Below are positions 26,801 through 36,880 of a DNA stretch of 64,000 nucleotides, one piece after another. A model generated the notes under the pieces. That model saw only the letters and a program-made list of their open reading frames with translations, did not search any database and had not been told where the DNA came from. Positions within the stretch are counted from its first letter, which is position 1. Every line of letters begins with the position of its first letter. The stretch covers positions 20,693,001-20,757,000 of the forward strand of contig NC_083386.1 of NCBI RefSeq assembly GCF_031755915.1, written 5' to 3'. Source of the stretch: Ziziphus jujuba (Eukaryota; Streptophyta; Magnoliopsida; Rosales; Rhamnaceae). Both the position numbers and the translations under genes were made by a program.

Positions 26801-29800
26801 AGTCATTAACTTCAAATGAAATATTTAGAGATCAACTTCAAATGTAACAAAGAAGGAAGGCCGAAAAGCTTAAAGAAAATGCTAATATGGCACCCAAGGC
26901 TTCAACAATTATTCAAGGGAACAAAGACATGCATGAATAACCAGTAAGTGTCCTAAACTTAAATTAAGGGGGAAAGAAAAAGAGAAACCCGAGAGTGAGG
27001 AGAAGCTTGAGAAAACCGAAAGACATAGTGAAAGAGCCGAGAGTGAGGTAAAGAAAAGACAGCCCATGAATGAGAAAGGAAAAGAAAGAAAAGAGAGGAA
27101 AAATATAAAAAAAAAAATTATCTTAGTTTTGGGGATGTTAATAAAGTCATCTTAGTAAGAAACCATTGCTGATCATGATTTATAAATATGTATAAAGAAC
27201 ATAGCAATATAAATTCTTCGGGATTAGCTTGATGATGTCTTTCCGAAAGAAATTCCTAAAAGTTTACCACCTATCCGAGGGATTAAACATCAAATTGATT
27301 TTGTATCGAGAACTGCAATTCCAAATGGACCTACATATAGAAGTAATCGCGAGTAGACAAAGGAGCTACAAAGGCAGATAAGTGAATTGCTTGACAAACG
27401 TTGCATTCATGAGAGTATGAGTTCATGTGCTATCCCTGTTTTATTAGTATCTAAGAAAGATGGTTCATAGCGCATGTGTGTAAATTGTAAGGCTATTAAT
27501 AATATTACCATTAAATATAGACATTCCATTTCTAAGTTAGATAACATGTTAGATGAATTGCATGGTACATGTATGTTTACAAAAATTGATCTTAAGAGTG
27601 AATATCATCAAATTAGAATAAAAGAGGATGATAAATGGAAAACCACATTTAAAACTAGGTATGGATTGTATGAGTGGTTACTAATGTCTTTTGATTTAAC
27701 TAATGCACGTAGTACTTTCATGAGATTAATGAATCACGTCATGCGTCCATTTATTAGTAAATTTATAGTTGTTTATTTTGATAATATTTTTGTATATAGT
27801 AAGCATCTAGATGAGCATGTAGAATATCTTAACCAAGTTTTAAATATTCTTAAGAAGAAAATGTTATTTGCTAACATGAAAAAGTGTGATTTTTGTAAAG
27901 ATGAATTAGTTTTTCTAAGATTTGTTGTAAGTGCTATAGGAATTAAAGTTGATCAATCCAAGATGAAAGCAATCCAAGAATGACCAAAACCCACCGTCAT
28001 TATCCAAGTGAGGAGCTTTCATAATTCGGCTAGTTTTTATCGAAGATTTGTCAAAGACTGTACCATCGCAACATCTTTGACGGAAATTGTGAAGAAGAAT
28101 GTTAGCTTTAAATGGGAAGAAGCACAAGATAAATCTTTTAATTTGTTGAAAGAAAAATTATCTAATACACCTTTACTAGTTCTGCCTAATTTTGATAAAA
28201 AATTTAAAATTGAATGTGATGCTTTGGGTGTAAGTGTTGGAGCTGTCTTAATGCAAGAAGGAAAATCCATAGCCTATTTTAATGAGTAGTTAAATGGAAC
28301 TGCACTAAACTACCCAACCTATGATAAAGAGATGTATGTTTTGGTGAGAGCTTTAGAAATGTGACAGCACTATTTAATGCCAAAAGATCTTGTAATTCAT
28401 ACGGATCATGAATCTTTGAAGTACATTAAAGGCCAAAGGAAGCTTAATCGAAGGCATGCTAAGTGGATTGAGTTCATTAAAACATTTCCTTATGTCATCC
28501 ACTACAAAAAAATGTAAGAAAAATATGGTTGCCAATGCATTATCCCGAATGTATGTATTGTTCTCTACCTTAAATGCTAGATTGCTTGAATTTGAACAAT
28601 TAAAAGAACTTTATGAGCATGATAGTGACTTTGGAAAAATATTTAGAACTTGTTCAAAACATAATTTTAATAAATTTTATATCTTTGAGGAGTATTTGTT
28701 TAGGAAAAACAAACTTTATATGCCTAATTATAGTATTAGAGAATTATTAGTGAGGAAAGGTCATGGTAGTGGTTTTAATGGATCATTTTGGCGTTTTAAA
28801 AACTTTATCTTTGCTGTAAGAACATTTTTATTGATCTAATATGAGGAGAGATGTGGAGAAAATATGTGAAAGATGCTTAAAGTGTCGAAAAGTCAAATCC
28901 AAGTTGAAGCCGCACGGTTTGTACCTCCCATTGTCAATTTCTCCTTTTTCTTGGTCGGATTTGTCTATAGATTTTATTTTTGATTTACTTAGATCAAGGA
29001 TAGGTAAGAATTCAATATTTGTTATTATAGATAGATTTTTTAAAATACCACATTTTATTGCATGTAACAAAACTGATGATGCATCTAATGTTGCTAATTT
29101 GTTATTTAAGAAAATTGTAAAATTGCATAGTATGCCTAGAACAATTGTTTTGGATAGGGATGCTAAGTTTTTAAGCTATTTTTGGAAAACTTTGTGGGAC
29201 TAAGTTAGGAACTAAACTTTTATTTTCAATTATTTGTCACCCACAAACTGATAGACAAACCGAAATAGTAAATAAGACTTTGTCTGCATTGTTACGTGTT
29301 TTAATTAGTAAAAACTTAAGAACATGAGAAAAATATTTGCCACATGTTGAATTTGCTTATAATAGATCTTTACATGCAGCCATTAAATATTCACCATTTG
29401 AGATTGTTTATGGTTTTAATCATTTAACTCCATTAGATTTAACACATTTACCTCTAAGTGAACGTATTAATCTAGATAGAAAACAAAAAGCTGATTTTGT
29501 GAAGCAGGTTCATGAAAAGACAAAAGCAAGTATTGAGAGGAGGGCCAAGCAATATGCAAGGAGTGCTAATCAAGGCCGAAAACATTGAACCTAGAGATTG
29601 AGTTTGGTTGCATCTAAGAAAAAATAGGTTTCCCAAACAAAAGAAGTTTAAACTTATGCAGCGTGGAGATGAACATTTTCAAGTTTTGGAGCGGATAAAT
29701 GACAATGCTTACAAACTTGATTTGCTGGATGAGTATAATGTTAGTGCTACATTTAATGTTGTTTACTTATCTCCTTTTGCTGTAGGTGATGACTTTAATT

Positions 29801-32800
29801 TGATAGCAAATTCTTTTTAAGGTGAAAGAAATGATGAGAATCAGCCCAAACCCGCACAACTGACAATCCGCTGGGATACCAACCCGATACGGATGAAGAC
29901 CGGACCAATCAGTAGGGCTCAAGCTAAAAGATTTAAGGATAACTTGACTGCTTTTATTCAGGAAGTTATCAATTCTCAAAAGAGCTTATCCATACCCAAA
30001 TATACAAAGCCTGTTTTAAGCATCTAAGTTGTGGAAGCCAATACGGACCCAGATAGTTGTTTTCGTGCAAATATGGACTCCAGACAGCTAGAAATGGTTT
30101 CAACACTTCATAGATTCAATACATATCTCTAAAAGATCATGAAATCAAATCAAGGCAGCTTTAAAGGCAATCAAAAAGGACTTGTGCGCACGGGATAGAA
30201 AATTAGCCGGTTTTGTAGTATTATTTGCTTGCTTTACTGTATTTTACTGAATTGGCATTTTTTCTTTGTTCCAAGCAAGGACAACGTGTGGGACTCAATA
30301 ATAATCTTATTTGACATCCTATAAGACATATGGAAGCTGATTTAGAGCTTCAATTGATTAAAGATTGGTCAAAGACAGCTTAGTAAAAAAGATAGTTAAT
30401 TAGTTTCCTAATTTGATTTTGACTTTTTGTTTTAAAAAATTAATTTTTTATTTGATTTCTATTTATTTATTTTCCGGACAAATCAACTTAGAAAAATTAT
30501 TATTTTATTATTTTCATTGTATATTAATTAATTCTTAATTCAAAATAAAAAAATTAATTAATTAAAATTAGATTAGGAAAGAAGAGAGAAAATTCTGTCA
30601 AGCTTGTTTCCTAATCTATATGGCCGATTTTGTCCTAGGTTTTTTGCTTTGTGACTCTAGCCTATTTAGGACTTATTTTTAAGGAAGAACACACCTTTAA
30701 TAATATTCAGAAAATTAATTGTAAGATAGAATTTAAGATATAATTTTCTTTATTCTTCTTGAATATCTAAAACAACATTGGAGAGTGAGTGTTTTAGTTT
30801 TGACTTATCAATAGGATATCCATCACCTATTATAGCATCTTCATTATACCAAAATTTCTAATTATAGGTTGGTTACGGGTTAAGATTTTTTCATAAGAAC
30901 TTGAATTTAATTGAGATCTAGACTAATATAATACGGGTTTAAATGCGAGTCGATCTAGGTTCATGTCACTTCCTAATTCATCTAGCTATTTCATTGTTGG
31001 TCTTCCTCGACTCCCCTAAATCCTGCTAGACTATCTCACTTCTTTGAACAAGTTAAATGACTTTCCTTCATTGTATCCTCTAGTGGGGTTGCCACTGGCT
31101 TAAAGCTCAGTTCCTCATTTATCATACTCTAGATCCTCAGATATCAATCACTATATTTCCTACTTGCTCTCATGACAAAATAAGATGCTCCTAGGATTTT
31201 AAAGATGAAGCTTTAAAAAATTAATGTCACTTCTTAGAAAATGAATGAATGGAGCCTCTTAAAGACAATTATGTAGCCTTCTAGACTCATCCTTGCTTTA
31301 ATAATGAAAGCATGCTTTACAAAGATTTTCTAAAATTATCCTGCACTATGTTTTCTAAGTTTTACCCTATTATATTTCTCTAACCAAGAAAACCTCAAAA
31401 ATTGGATTTGTTTCACAGATCAACGATGAATGCCGACCTTCGTTTACAATTAAAAAAATATATATTTAAAAAAAAAATCAAACATTTCTCAAAGAAAAGT
31501 AGGTGATACCTGAAAACTGAATCAGAAGAAAGAATTCCTAAATGGCTATCGCTGTAAGGATGCCATAAAACTTGAAGGACAGGTATAAAGCTGCCTCCAT
31601 TGAAGTAGATTTTTGAACCAACATTGATTGTCCTGTGATGTAGCAAAAATAATTTCGTGCAATAAGAATCTTTCTTGTGCAAGACTAATTATTCAAAAGA
31701 CTGTTCAACACAAAGAATTCATTCAATCCCTACATACAATATAATTTCTTCACTAAGTATTTGGAATAAAACCAGGGGAAATAAATAAATAAATAAGATC
31801 AGAGAAAACTAACACCCCCACTATATTATACGTTGCCACAATATTTGAATCACTGCAAAAGTTTTCTCAAAAAAGCTACAAATGTCATTCTTCAGCCAAG
31901 TAGCTTATGGTGATGCCCAAAACTCAGTTACTAGTAAATGCGAAACATAACCATTCGTTTACATATCACTAGTTTCTTCACATACCTGCAAGTCATGGTA
32001 TTGTGTTTAGAAGAAGCACGGCCATAGAGATACATAATACATAGACCATCTGAACCCGAAAGGAATAATGCTGATCCATTCCTATTGATAGATATTTTGT
32101 GAACGACAAAGTCTAGCTGCACATCTGCTTGCAAAACCTATTAAATTACTTGAATCATCAACTGTAAGCTTAAAAATAAATAATATAACTGGTTAAAGTA
32201 GGTATTGAAACAAAGAATACAAAACTGAAGAAACAAACATACACTCACACACACACCAAGAAACTTGCATTTAGCCGTAAGCTTATGACAACATTCATCG
32301 TCCAAAGTAAACACAAACCAACTCAACAGTCAAAATCACTCCTCTAAACACAAACCAACTCAACAGTCAAAACCACTCCTCTAATTTCTTATCTAATTAG
32401 AGCAAGGCACATAAATTTCATTCTAATACGGTAAATTCCATAGTGTCACTCTCTATAGCAGTGAGCTATCTTATTTAACCAACCATATCCCATTCATTTT
32501 CTTTTCTTTCACTTTCCCAGCAACCAACCATAGTGAAAAGAAAGAAAGAAAACAAAAAAAGAAAATCAAATGAGAAAACGGTTTGCCTCAGAGGGAAAAG
32601 CAGCGAGGACGGAAGTGGGGTCGGGGTCTCCAAGCCGAATACAGATCCGATGGAGGCATAGTTTGTTGGAGTCCCAGAAGTAAAGGCGGGAAGCTCCATC
32701 CCAGGCCAAGAGATTTCTGGACACCGGAGCCGAGGGGGTGGTGGTGGAGTCCTGGACCCGACCGGCGGCGGAAGCGAAGACCGAGTGGTTCCGAAGAGGA

Positions 32801-32892
32801 ATCCATTCCACATCGTCTTTTGGAGTGGAGGACGACGACCCACTTCTCTGGTGGTCCGGTTCCGTTTCATGAAGATCGAAGTTTAACCTCAT
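17877..32892 (-). CDS. NUP88: Nucleoporin NUP88 (MOS7), tandem copy b with retrotransposon in intron 3
   Basis: Second full-length Nup88 gene. Exons in gene order: 32587-32892, 31986-32137, 31510-31632, 22305-22449, 21691-21752, 20757-20964, 19468-20370, 18541-18790, 17877-18139. Exon lengths equal copy a except exon 7 (18 bp shorter) and exon 9 (48 bp shorter). The joined frame is open for 803 codons and ends in TGA. Intron 1 has a GC donor (exon ends GAG, intron starts GCAAAC) where copy a has GT; GC-AG introns are spliceable but weaker. Intron 3 spans 9060 bp because of an 8176-bp LTR retrotransposon on the opposite strand; the same intron is 760 bp in copy a. No coding stop or frameshift was found. 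Whether the gene is expressed depends on splicing of introns 1 and 3, which sequence alone cannot settle. Confidence 0.9.
20348..20352 (-). other. Site of 18-bp in-frame deletion in NUP88b exon 7
   Basis: Relative to copy a, the segment after the shared CQGED residues lacks six codons (reading EDGSFG in copy a, near 8651-8668), and the frame resumes at GAECEGR. Arabidopsis MOS7 has an intermediate, unconserved sequence here, so this is a linker-length change. It cannot yet be polarised as a loss in b or a gain in a. Confidence 0.8.
22788..22792. repeat. Left target-site duplication CTTCC
   Basis: CTTCC directly precedes the TG at the start of the 5' LTR. The same five bases follow the CA end of the 3' LTR at 30969-30973. 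The unoccupied site in copy a reads CCTTCCTAATTC at 11211-11222, with CTTCC once only. Confidence 0.95.
22793..23928 (+). repeat. 5' LTR (1136 bp)
   Basis: Begins TGATGAGAATC and ends TTCGTATCA, two bases before the primer binding site. It aligns end to end with 29832-30968. Over the first 100 bases I count about 14 differences, mostly transitions, so the pair is well diverged. The outer part of each LTR also contains a stretch near 22855-22920 reading like an open frame, but the two LTRs break it differently. Confidence 0.93.
23931..23942 (+). other. Primer binding site, initiator tRNA-Met type
   Basis: TGGTATCAGAGC lies two bases after the 5' LTR. It is complementary to the 3' end of plant initiator methionine tRNA, the usual primer for many plant LTR retrotransposons. 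Confidence 0.92.
25088..26260 (+). pseudogene. Degenerate gag of the retrotransposon
   Basis: The first open stretch (25088-25534) starts [10 protein letters not shown], carries an RGRGRGR basic patch and reaches the [10 protein letters not shown] motif typical of plant gypsy gag, then ends at TAG. The frame continues in pieces: a capsid-like segment ([17 protein letters not shown] near 25765-25815), a TGA near 25860, and a segment to 26256 that includes a nucleocapsid zinc knuckle starting CFKCQERGH. The last Cys of the CCHC knuckle is thrown out of frame near 26226. The gag is non-functional. Confidence 0.85.
26430..26850 (+). pseudogene. Degenerate aspartic protease region
   Basis: Between gag and reverse transcriptase. 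The active-site region reads TVDNGSC (near 26491), where this family usually has an Asp-Thr/Ser/Gly-Gly type loop. It is followed by a segment with [12 protein letters not shown] near 26676-26712. Stops at about 26532 and 26588 break it. Confidence 0.6.
27230..29822 (+). pseudogene. Degenerate pol: reverse transcriptase, RNase H, integrase
   Basis: RT begins near [20 protein letters not shown] (27238) and runs to 27983. Motifs [11 protein letters not shown] and [17 protein letters not shown] are present. The catalytic YxDD box reads VVYFDN, so the second Asp is replaced by Asn. RNase H follows (28008-28510), with [17 protein letters not shown] and IHTDHESLK. Integrase follows: CERCLKC half of the zinc finger (28868-28888), core residues in LSIDFIF and VLDRDAKF, and a PQTD...E block near 29240. 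A C-terminal FNVVYLSPF ending lies near 29756. Many stops and shifts (for example near 27353, 27469, 27981, 28288, 28363, 29201) disable it. Confidence 0.9.
29818..29831 (+). other. Polypurine tract of the retrotransposon
   Basis: A purine-rich run with a single T, AAGGTGAAAGAAA, ends exactly at the first base of the 3' LTR. Its position matches the plus-strand primer site of LTR retrotransposons. Confidence 0.8.
29832..30968 (+). repeat. 3' LTR (1137 bp)
   Basis: Begins TGATGAGAATC and ends TTCATGTCA, followed by the target duplication CTTCC. It is the same length as the 5' LTR to within one base. Divergence from the 5' LTR is high and transition-rich. Confidence 0.93.
30969..30973. repeat. 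Right target-site duplication CTTCC
   Basis: Matches 22788-22792. The following sequence TAATTC continues the intron homology with copy a (11217 onward). Confidence 0.95.
32308..32381. repeat. 37-bp tandem duplication in NUP88b intron 1
   Basis: Units 32308-32344 and 32345-32381 share AAACACAAACCAACTCAAC and differ at one site. Copy a has a single unit (near 12530-12568). This is a copy-b-specific intronic event. Confidence 0.85.
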
Positions 32893-33330
32893 TTTCTTTT
32901 CTTTTCTTTTTTTTATTTTTATTTTTATTTGTTTTTTGGTTTTCTGAACTCCGCATCTACTTCTTCTTTTTCTTCTTCCTTGCGCCCTGGTTTTTGTTTT
33001 CCGATGAAAAAAGCGGTACGGCGAGTCTGGAAAAAGAAAAGCCGGGACAAACGGCGTCGTTTTAACCTTTTTTTGGGGGGCCTTTTTCAAATTTGGTTTG
33101 AAAAATTTTGCTTCTTGTTGGCCCAACTATTGCGCCAGTCGGAACGAGCAGTTGGCGTTTAAGTGCAAAAAATGTCATAAAAAATATAATTTTAATAGTT
33201 GAACATTTATATTTGTCTTAAAAGAATATAAATTTGAATTATAAGAATAACAAAATTTAAAATAATTTATAATTTTTAAAAAAAAAGTTAAAAAAATGCT
33301 ATCTGGTTAATCCAACGGTGCAAAACAATT
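32893..33330 (-). promoter_or_regulatory. 5' leader and proximal promoter of NUP88 copy b
   Basis: Homologous to 13075-13440. The core AAACGGCGTCGTT is conserved (33049-33061) and one GGCCCA element is retained (33119-33124). The TGGGCC near it has decayed to GGGGGGCC, and about 40 bp between the GGCCCA element and the GTTGGC motif are missing relative to copy a. A 124-bp AT-rich insertion (33175-33298) flanked by AAAAAATG follows. The two copies therefore have different upstream architecture. Confidence 0.55.
33175..33298. mobile_element. 124-bp AT-rich insertion upstream of NUP88b
   Basis: This segment is absent from copy a, where GTGCCAAAAAAGCTATC is continuous. In copy b AAAAAATG occurs at 33167-33174 and again at 33291-33298, as expected of a target duplication. 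I see no clear terminal inverted repeats, and an A-rich repeat could arise by slippage, so a small non-autonomous element is a suggestion only. Confidence 0.4.
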
Positions 33331-33797
33331 TTGCATTTTCCATTTCCCAATCCTATGTTCCGAGTTCCATTCTTTTTTTCTTTTCTTTTTTTGGTTTCCC
33401 AAAAGAATTTGTTCCAACTTCCAACATTAAACAATTTTTTTTTTTGGGCTTTTTTGGAGGAAAACAAAATAATTTGAGCATATTATACTATTACACAGTT
33501 TAGATGTTGGATTACATTGGATTTTAAATAATTCAGTTCCCAAAAACGGTTTAAGACTCTAGACTTATTGTTTAATCGCAAACATTCTAGAGATTAGTGC
33601 TAATGAAGAAATTTCCATTGAGTTTAATATTATTTGCAAATGTAAACACCTGGAAAATACACTTTTCTCAACTTACAAACCCAAAATCTAGAGCTGCACC
33701 TTCCCATGTATGCTTTTCAAGGGTAGAAGATTTTGCTCGGAAGATCTTGAATTCAAATGTCAACCAACATAATTGGTCAACTAATTATTATTAATTC

Positions 33798-33831
<34 letters not shown>

Positions 33832-33959
33832 TTTCAGTCATTTATTTTTTTTTTTTCATTTTAAAATATATATTCTCCACTCTTAAATCTCAATCAACCA
33901 TATGACTTTAATTATAAATGCTAATAAAATATTGTACAAGAGCCAAACAACTTGAGCTG

Positions 33960-33990
<31 letters not shown>

Positions 33991-34383
33991 ACACTGAATT
34001 CAGACACAAGATGAGAAAAATGCCTTTGGCCATCTTTCTTCATTCTTTCATATATATTTTGTTTTGTATATTGGGTATAACTGTACAATTTGGTGTAGAG
34101 ATGAAAGAAAATTCAATGTTATGGGCATATGCTGAAAATGGTATATACAGCCTCTATAACGCTACACAACCTCTATATAATCTTCATTCCTCCAAAAGCA
34201 ATCTGCAGAAAATAAAATAAATAAATAAATAAATTGTAAGAGCTGAAATCTAAAGCACCATATAATAAAATACGCAAAAAATGAAAACTATTAATTTAAA
34301 GCATTTACCTGAAAATCTCATGGCTAAGAATTTGATTAGCTTGAACCAAACCAAAACCTATTTTACAGTTTTCTTGGTGATGT
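33331..34383. other. Intergenic region between NUP88b promoter and membrane-protein gene
   Basis: AT-rich, with an ATT trinucleotide run (33798-33831) and a TA run (33968-33990). The 3' UTR of the minus-strand membrane-protein gene probably lies in its right-hand part. No supported coding region. Confidence 0.55.
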
Positions 34384-36620
34384 TCACTTTGTTCTTTCTT
34401 GTTGAAGTATTTTCTGGTATCTAGCTACAGGAAACCCATTTTTGCAAGCTGAAACCTGCAGATCATGAAATTAAACATGATTAAAATTTATTTGTAATAA
34501 AGTATTATTTAATGAAATCCGTGTGAAACTTCATGGAATTTCAAATAAAATGAGCTTATGGGTTTGAAATATTTTTCAAGCATATTCCATATTATTTTGT
34601 TAGATTGCAAGGATACTTTTTGACATTCTTTGAATAAGAGAATCATTCTAAGAAGTACAGTGATAATGTAAAAATAATTACAACCGAAAGTGTAATACTT
34701 CCAGGTATGTTACAGGTATGTTAATGGAGGGGACTATTGGTAGCGTCTGAATGCATACCATTTGTTGGTGTGGAAATTATTAAATATGAGTGCTGGATTT
34801 AGAAGGAAAAGCACTAAAGAGGATGAGAAAAAAGGCAGATCAATTGGAGAAGATTCTTGTTTTTGGGGGAAAAAAATAAAAAATAAAGTTTATTCCAACT
34901 TGACAGAAATGTGGGCACACTGCACAGTGGCCAATTGGCCATAGTCAACAATCCAAATCCTAACCCTAATTAGTCGGCCGCCCATCATTGATTCCTTAAT
35001 GTAAGGATTACAAGAAATCTTATTTTTCCAAAGTGCAACAACAAAAATAAGAAAAACATGGACTTCCCACTTGAATTCAAAATTATGCACATCTTGTTTT
35101 GTTTTGGCCTCTCAAATCCAAATAATATATGTATTATATATTTTATATTAGGGTAGACAATTTAAATTTTGAACATTTCTAATAAAAATAATAATAACTT
35201 CGCTACTAACTATAAAAACCTAGCTGTTATTTTGTCGTGATTTTATACACACAAAACCCCTAGACAAACATCAAAATAATGAACTCCTGTACTAAAATGG
35301 AGACTATAGTTAGCAAGTAATCATGCTAATTTTGTCTTAATTTTTTTAATTTACAGGAATAGTGGATTATATGTGGATTTAAAATTAATTAGATGTGGGA
35401 AAAAAAAAATCGATACACTTGAATAAAGAGAAAAATTATTAAGGAAAATATAATACAAATATATATGTGCATCTGTCTCGTAAGCGATTTGGATTTTTCT
35501 TTTTTCTTTTTTCTTTTTTTTTTTTTTGGTTTTTCCTAATAAATTTCAAACTCCAACTAATAAATAGAAGGAAAAAAATAAATTGACCATCGAGAAAGGC
35601 AAAGATTCAACTCCTTCTATATTCGTCTAATTAGAAATTTCCAAGTTCTTTCGTCAAATCAGATGGAGTCACAAGTTTAAGACGTATACTTTATATTCAC
35701 CTATAATATCAATTTCATTCCAAATATCTAATTATTTTATTAATATAATTTCCATTTTTCTTATTTTTTGACATATAGATTTTCTGTAATTTTTACTCAA
35801 AAGTGACAACAATACCTCAAAAATTATATACAAAAAATAAAAACAGAGTGTGCGAGAAAAATACCCAAAAAAAAAAAAACCAAAAAAAAAAAAAGAATGA
35901 AAGAAACTTACAGCTTCTATGTCGATTTTGTACACTAGAAGCTTCCGTCGCTCTCTGCAACTTGTTCTATACGCAACGACGATATGTCCAACGGCCAAAA
36001 CCAGCGAGCAAATGAAAAGGGCCATTTCCATGGCTCTCGAATACCCTTCTCGATCCGAACCCGAAACGCTGAACACATACGAAGCCTTCAACGAAACGAA
36101 CACAAGCGACACCACTGAACACATCGTCGTTATTCCCAAATATGGCCCTCGTGATAGCCTCGGTCCGTCGCAAAAACTATAAACACCTACACAACCAAAA
36201 AAAAAAAAAAAAACACAAACCCATTTCAATTCGTTTTCCAAAAACCCAAAAATCATCATGTTGTTGCTTCCAGAAAACAAATTTGTTTATTTTTTTTTAA
36301 ATTAATAATTACTTACAAATGATGACGGCCGATCTTAGAATGGATATGATAGGAATATCAATGAGGGAGTAGCGAAAATCGTAATTTTGCAAATGGAAAG
36401 AGAAAGTTTCGAAGAGAAAAGGAGTTGCAGAAGAAGAAGAGTATTGATGGGGCTGAGATAGAGAAGCGGATAGAAGAGCAGAAGGAAGAAGGGTATCGGC
36501 AATAGCAAGAAGGACAGGAGCAGAGAACAGCAGCAGAGAAATCAACATGGTGATCAAGAAAAACAGAGTCTTCAATCCTCTCCATAATCTTCTCGATTTC
36601 TCTTCCTTCGAAAAACCCAT
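34384..36620 (-). CDS. Small four-helix plant membrane protein (family of unknown function)
   Basis: Three exons on the minus strand: 36317-36620, 35912-36186, 34384-34455. Both introns are GT-AG and the joined frame gives 216 residues. The protein starts MGFSKEEKSRRLWRGLKT and has four hydrophobic stretches: about residues 19-45, 82-105, 117-140 and 156-176. A conserved-looking cytosolic motif YRTSCRERRKLLVYKIDIEA follows. The last exon has only 24 codons (VSACKNGFPVARYQKI near its start, ending QQERTK). I recognise this as a plant-wide family of about 200 residues; some relatives are labelled alpha/beta-hydrolase in databases, but no hydrolase core is present here. The start is supported by the MGFSKEEKS N terminus. 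Function unknown. Confidence 0.82.
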
Positions 36621-36880
36621 TTTTCCTTACAATTTCTTTAATTTTCTTCCTCTAATTTTTCTTCTCTGAGGTATAGATGAGAAAAGGGCTACGTGGGTTT
36701 ATGTACAAAGGCAAAAATATGGTTGAAGAAAATAAAAGGAGTATATGGGGAAGTCTCAGAGACTGGGAAGAGAAACTTAAAAGGAAGTGGGAAATATAGA
36801 GGGGGAGAGAGAGAGAGAATAAAAATAAAAAATAAAAATAAAAATAAAAAGAAGAAAATAAAGTTTTATTAAGGAAAAAT
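36621..36880 (-). promoter_or_regulatory. Upstream region of the membrane-protein gene
   Basis: Immediately 5' of the start codon at 36620. It contains a (GA)n tract on the + strand (CT on the gene strand, 36800-36818) and an A/T-rich AAAAT repeat (36823-36850). CT-rich leaders are common in plant 5' UTRs. No clear TATA box was identified. Confidence 0.35.

Larger units (their letters stand above)
22793..30968 (+). mobile_element. Ty3/gypsy-type LTR retrotransposon, complete but decayed
   Basis: An 8176-bp element bounded by LTRs starting TG and ending CA, flanked by a perfect 5-bp target duplication. Order: 5' LTR, primer binding site, gag, protease, reverse transcriptase, RNase H, integrase, polypurine tract, 3' LTR. 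PR-RT-RH-IN order is diagnostic of Ty3/gypsy. No chromodomain is visible after the integrase, so the lineage is left open. Numerous stops and frameshifts plus a changed reverse-transcriptase catalytic residue make it non-autonomous. It sits in NUP88b intron 3 in antisense orientation. Confidence 0.95.
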
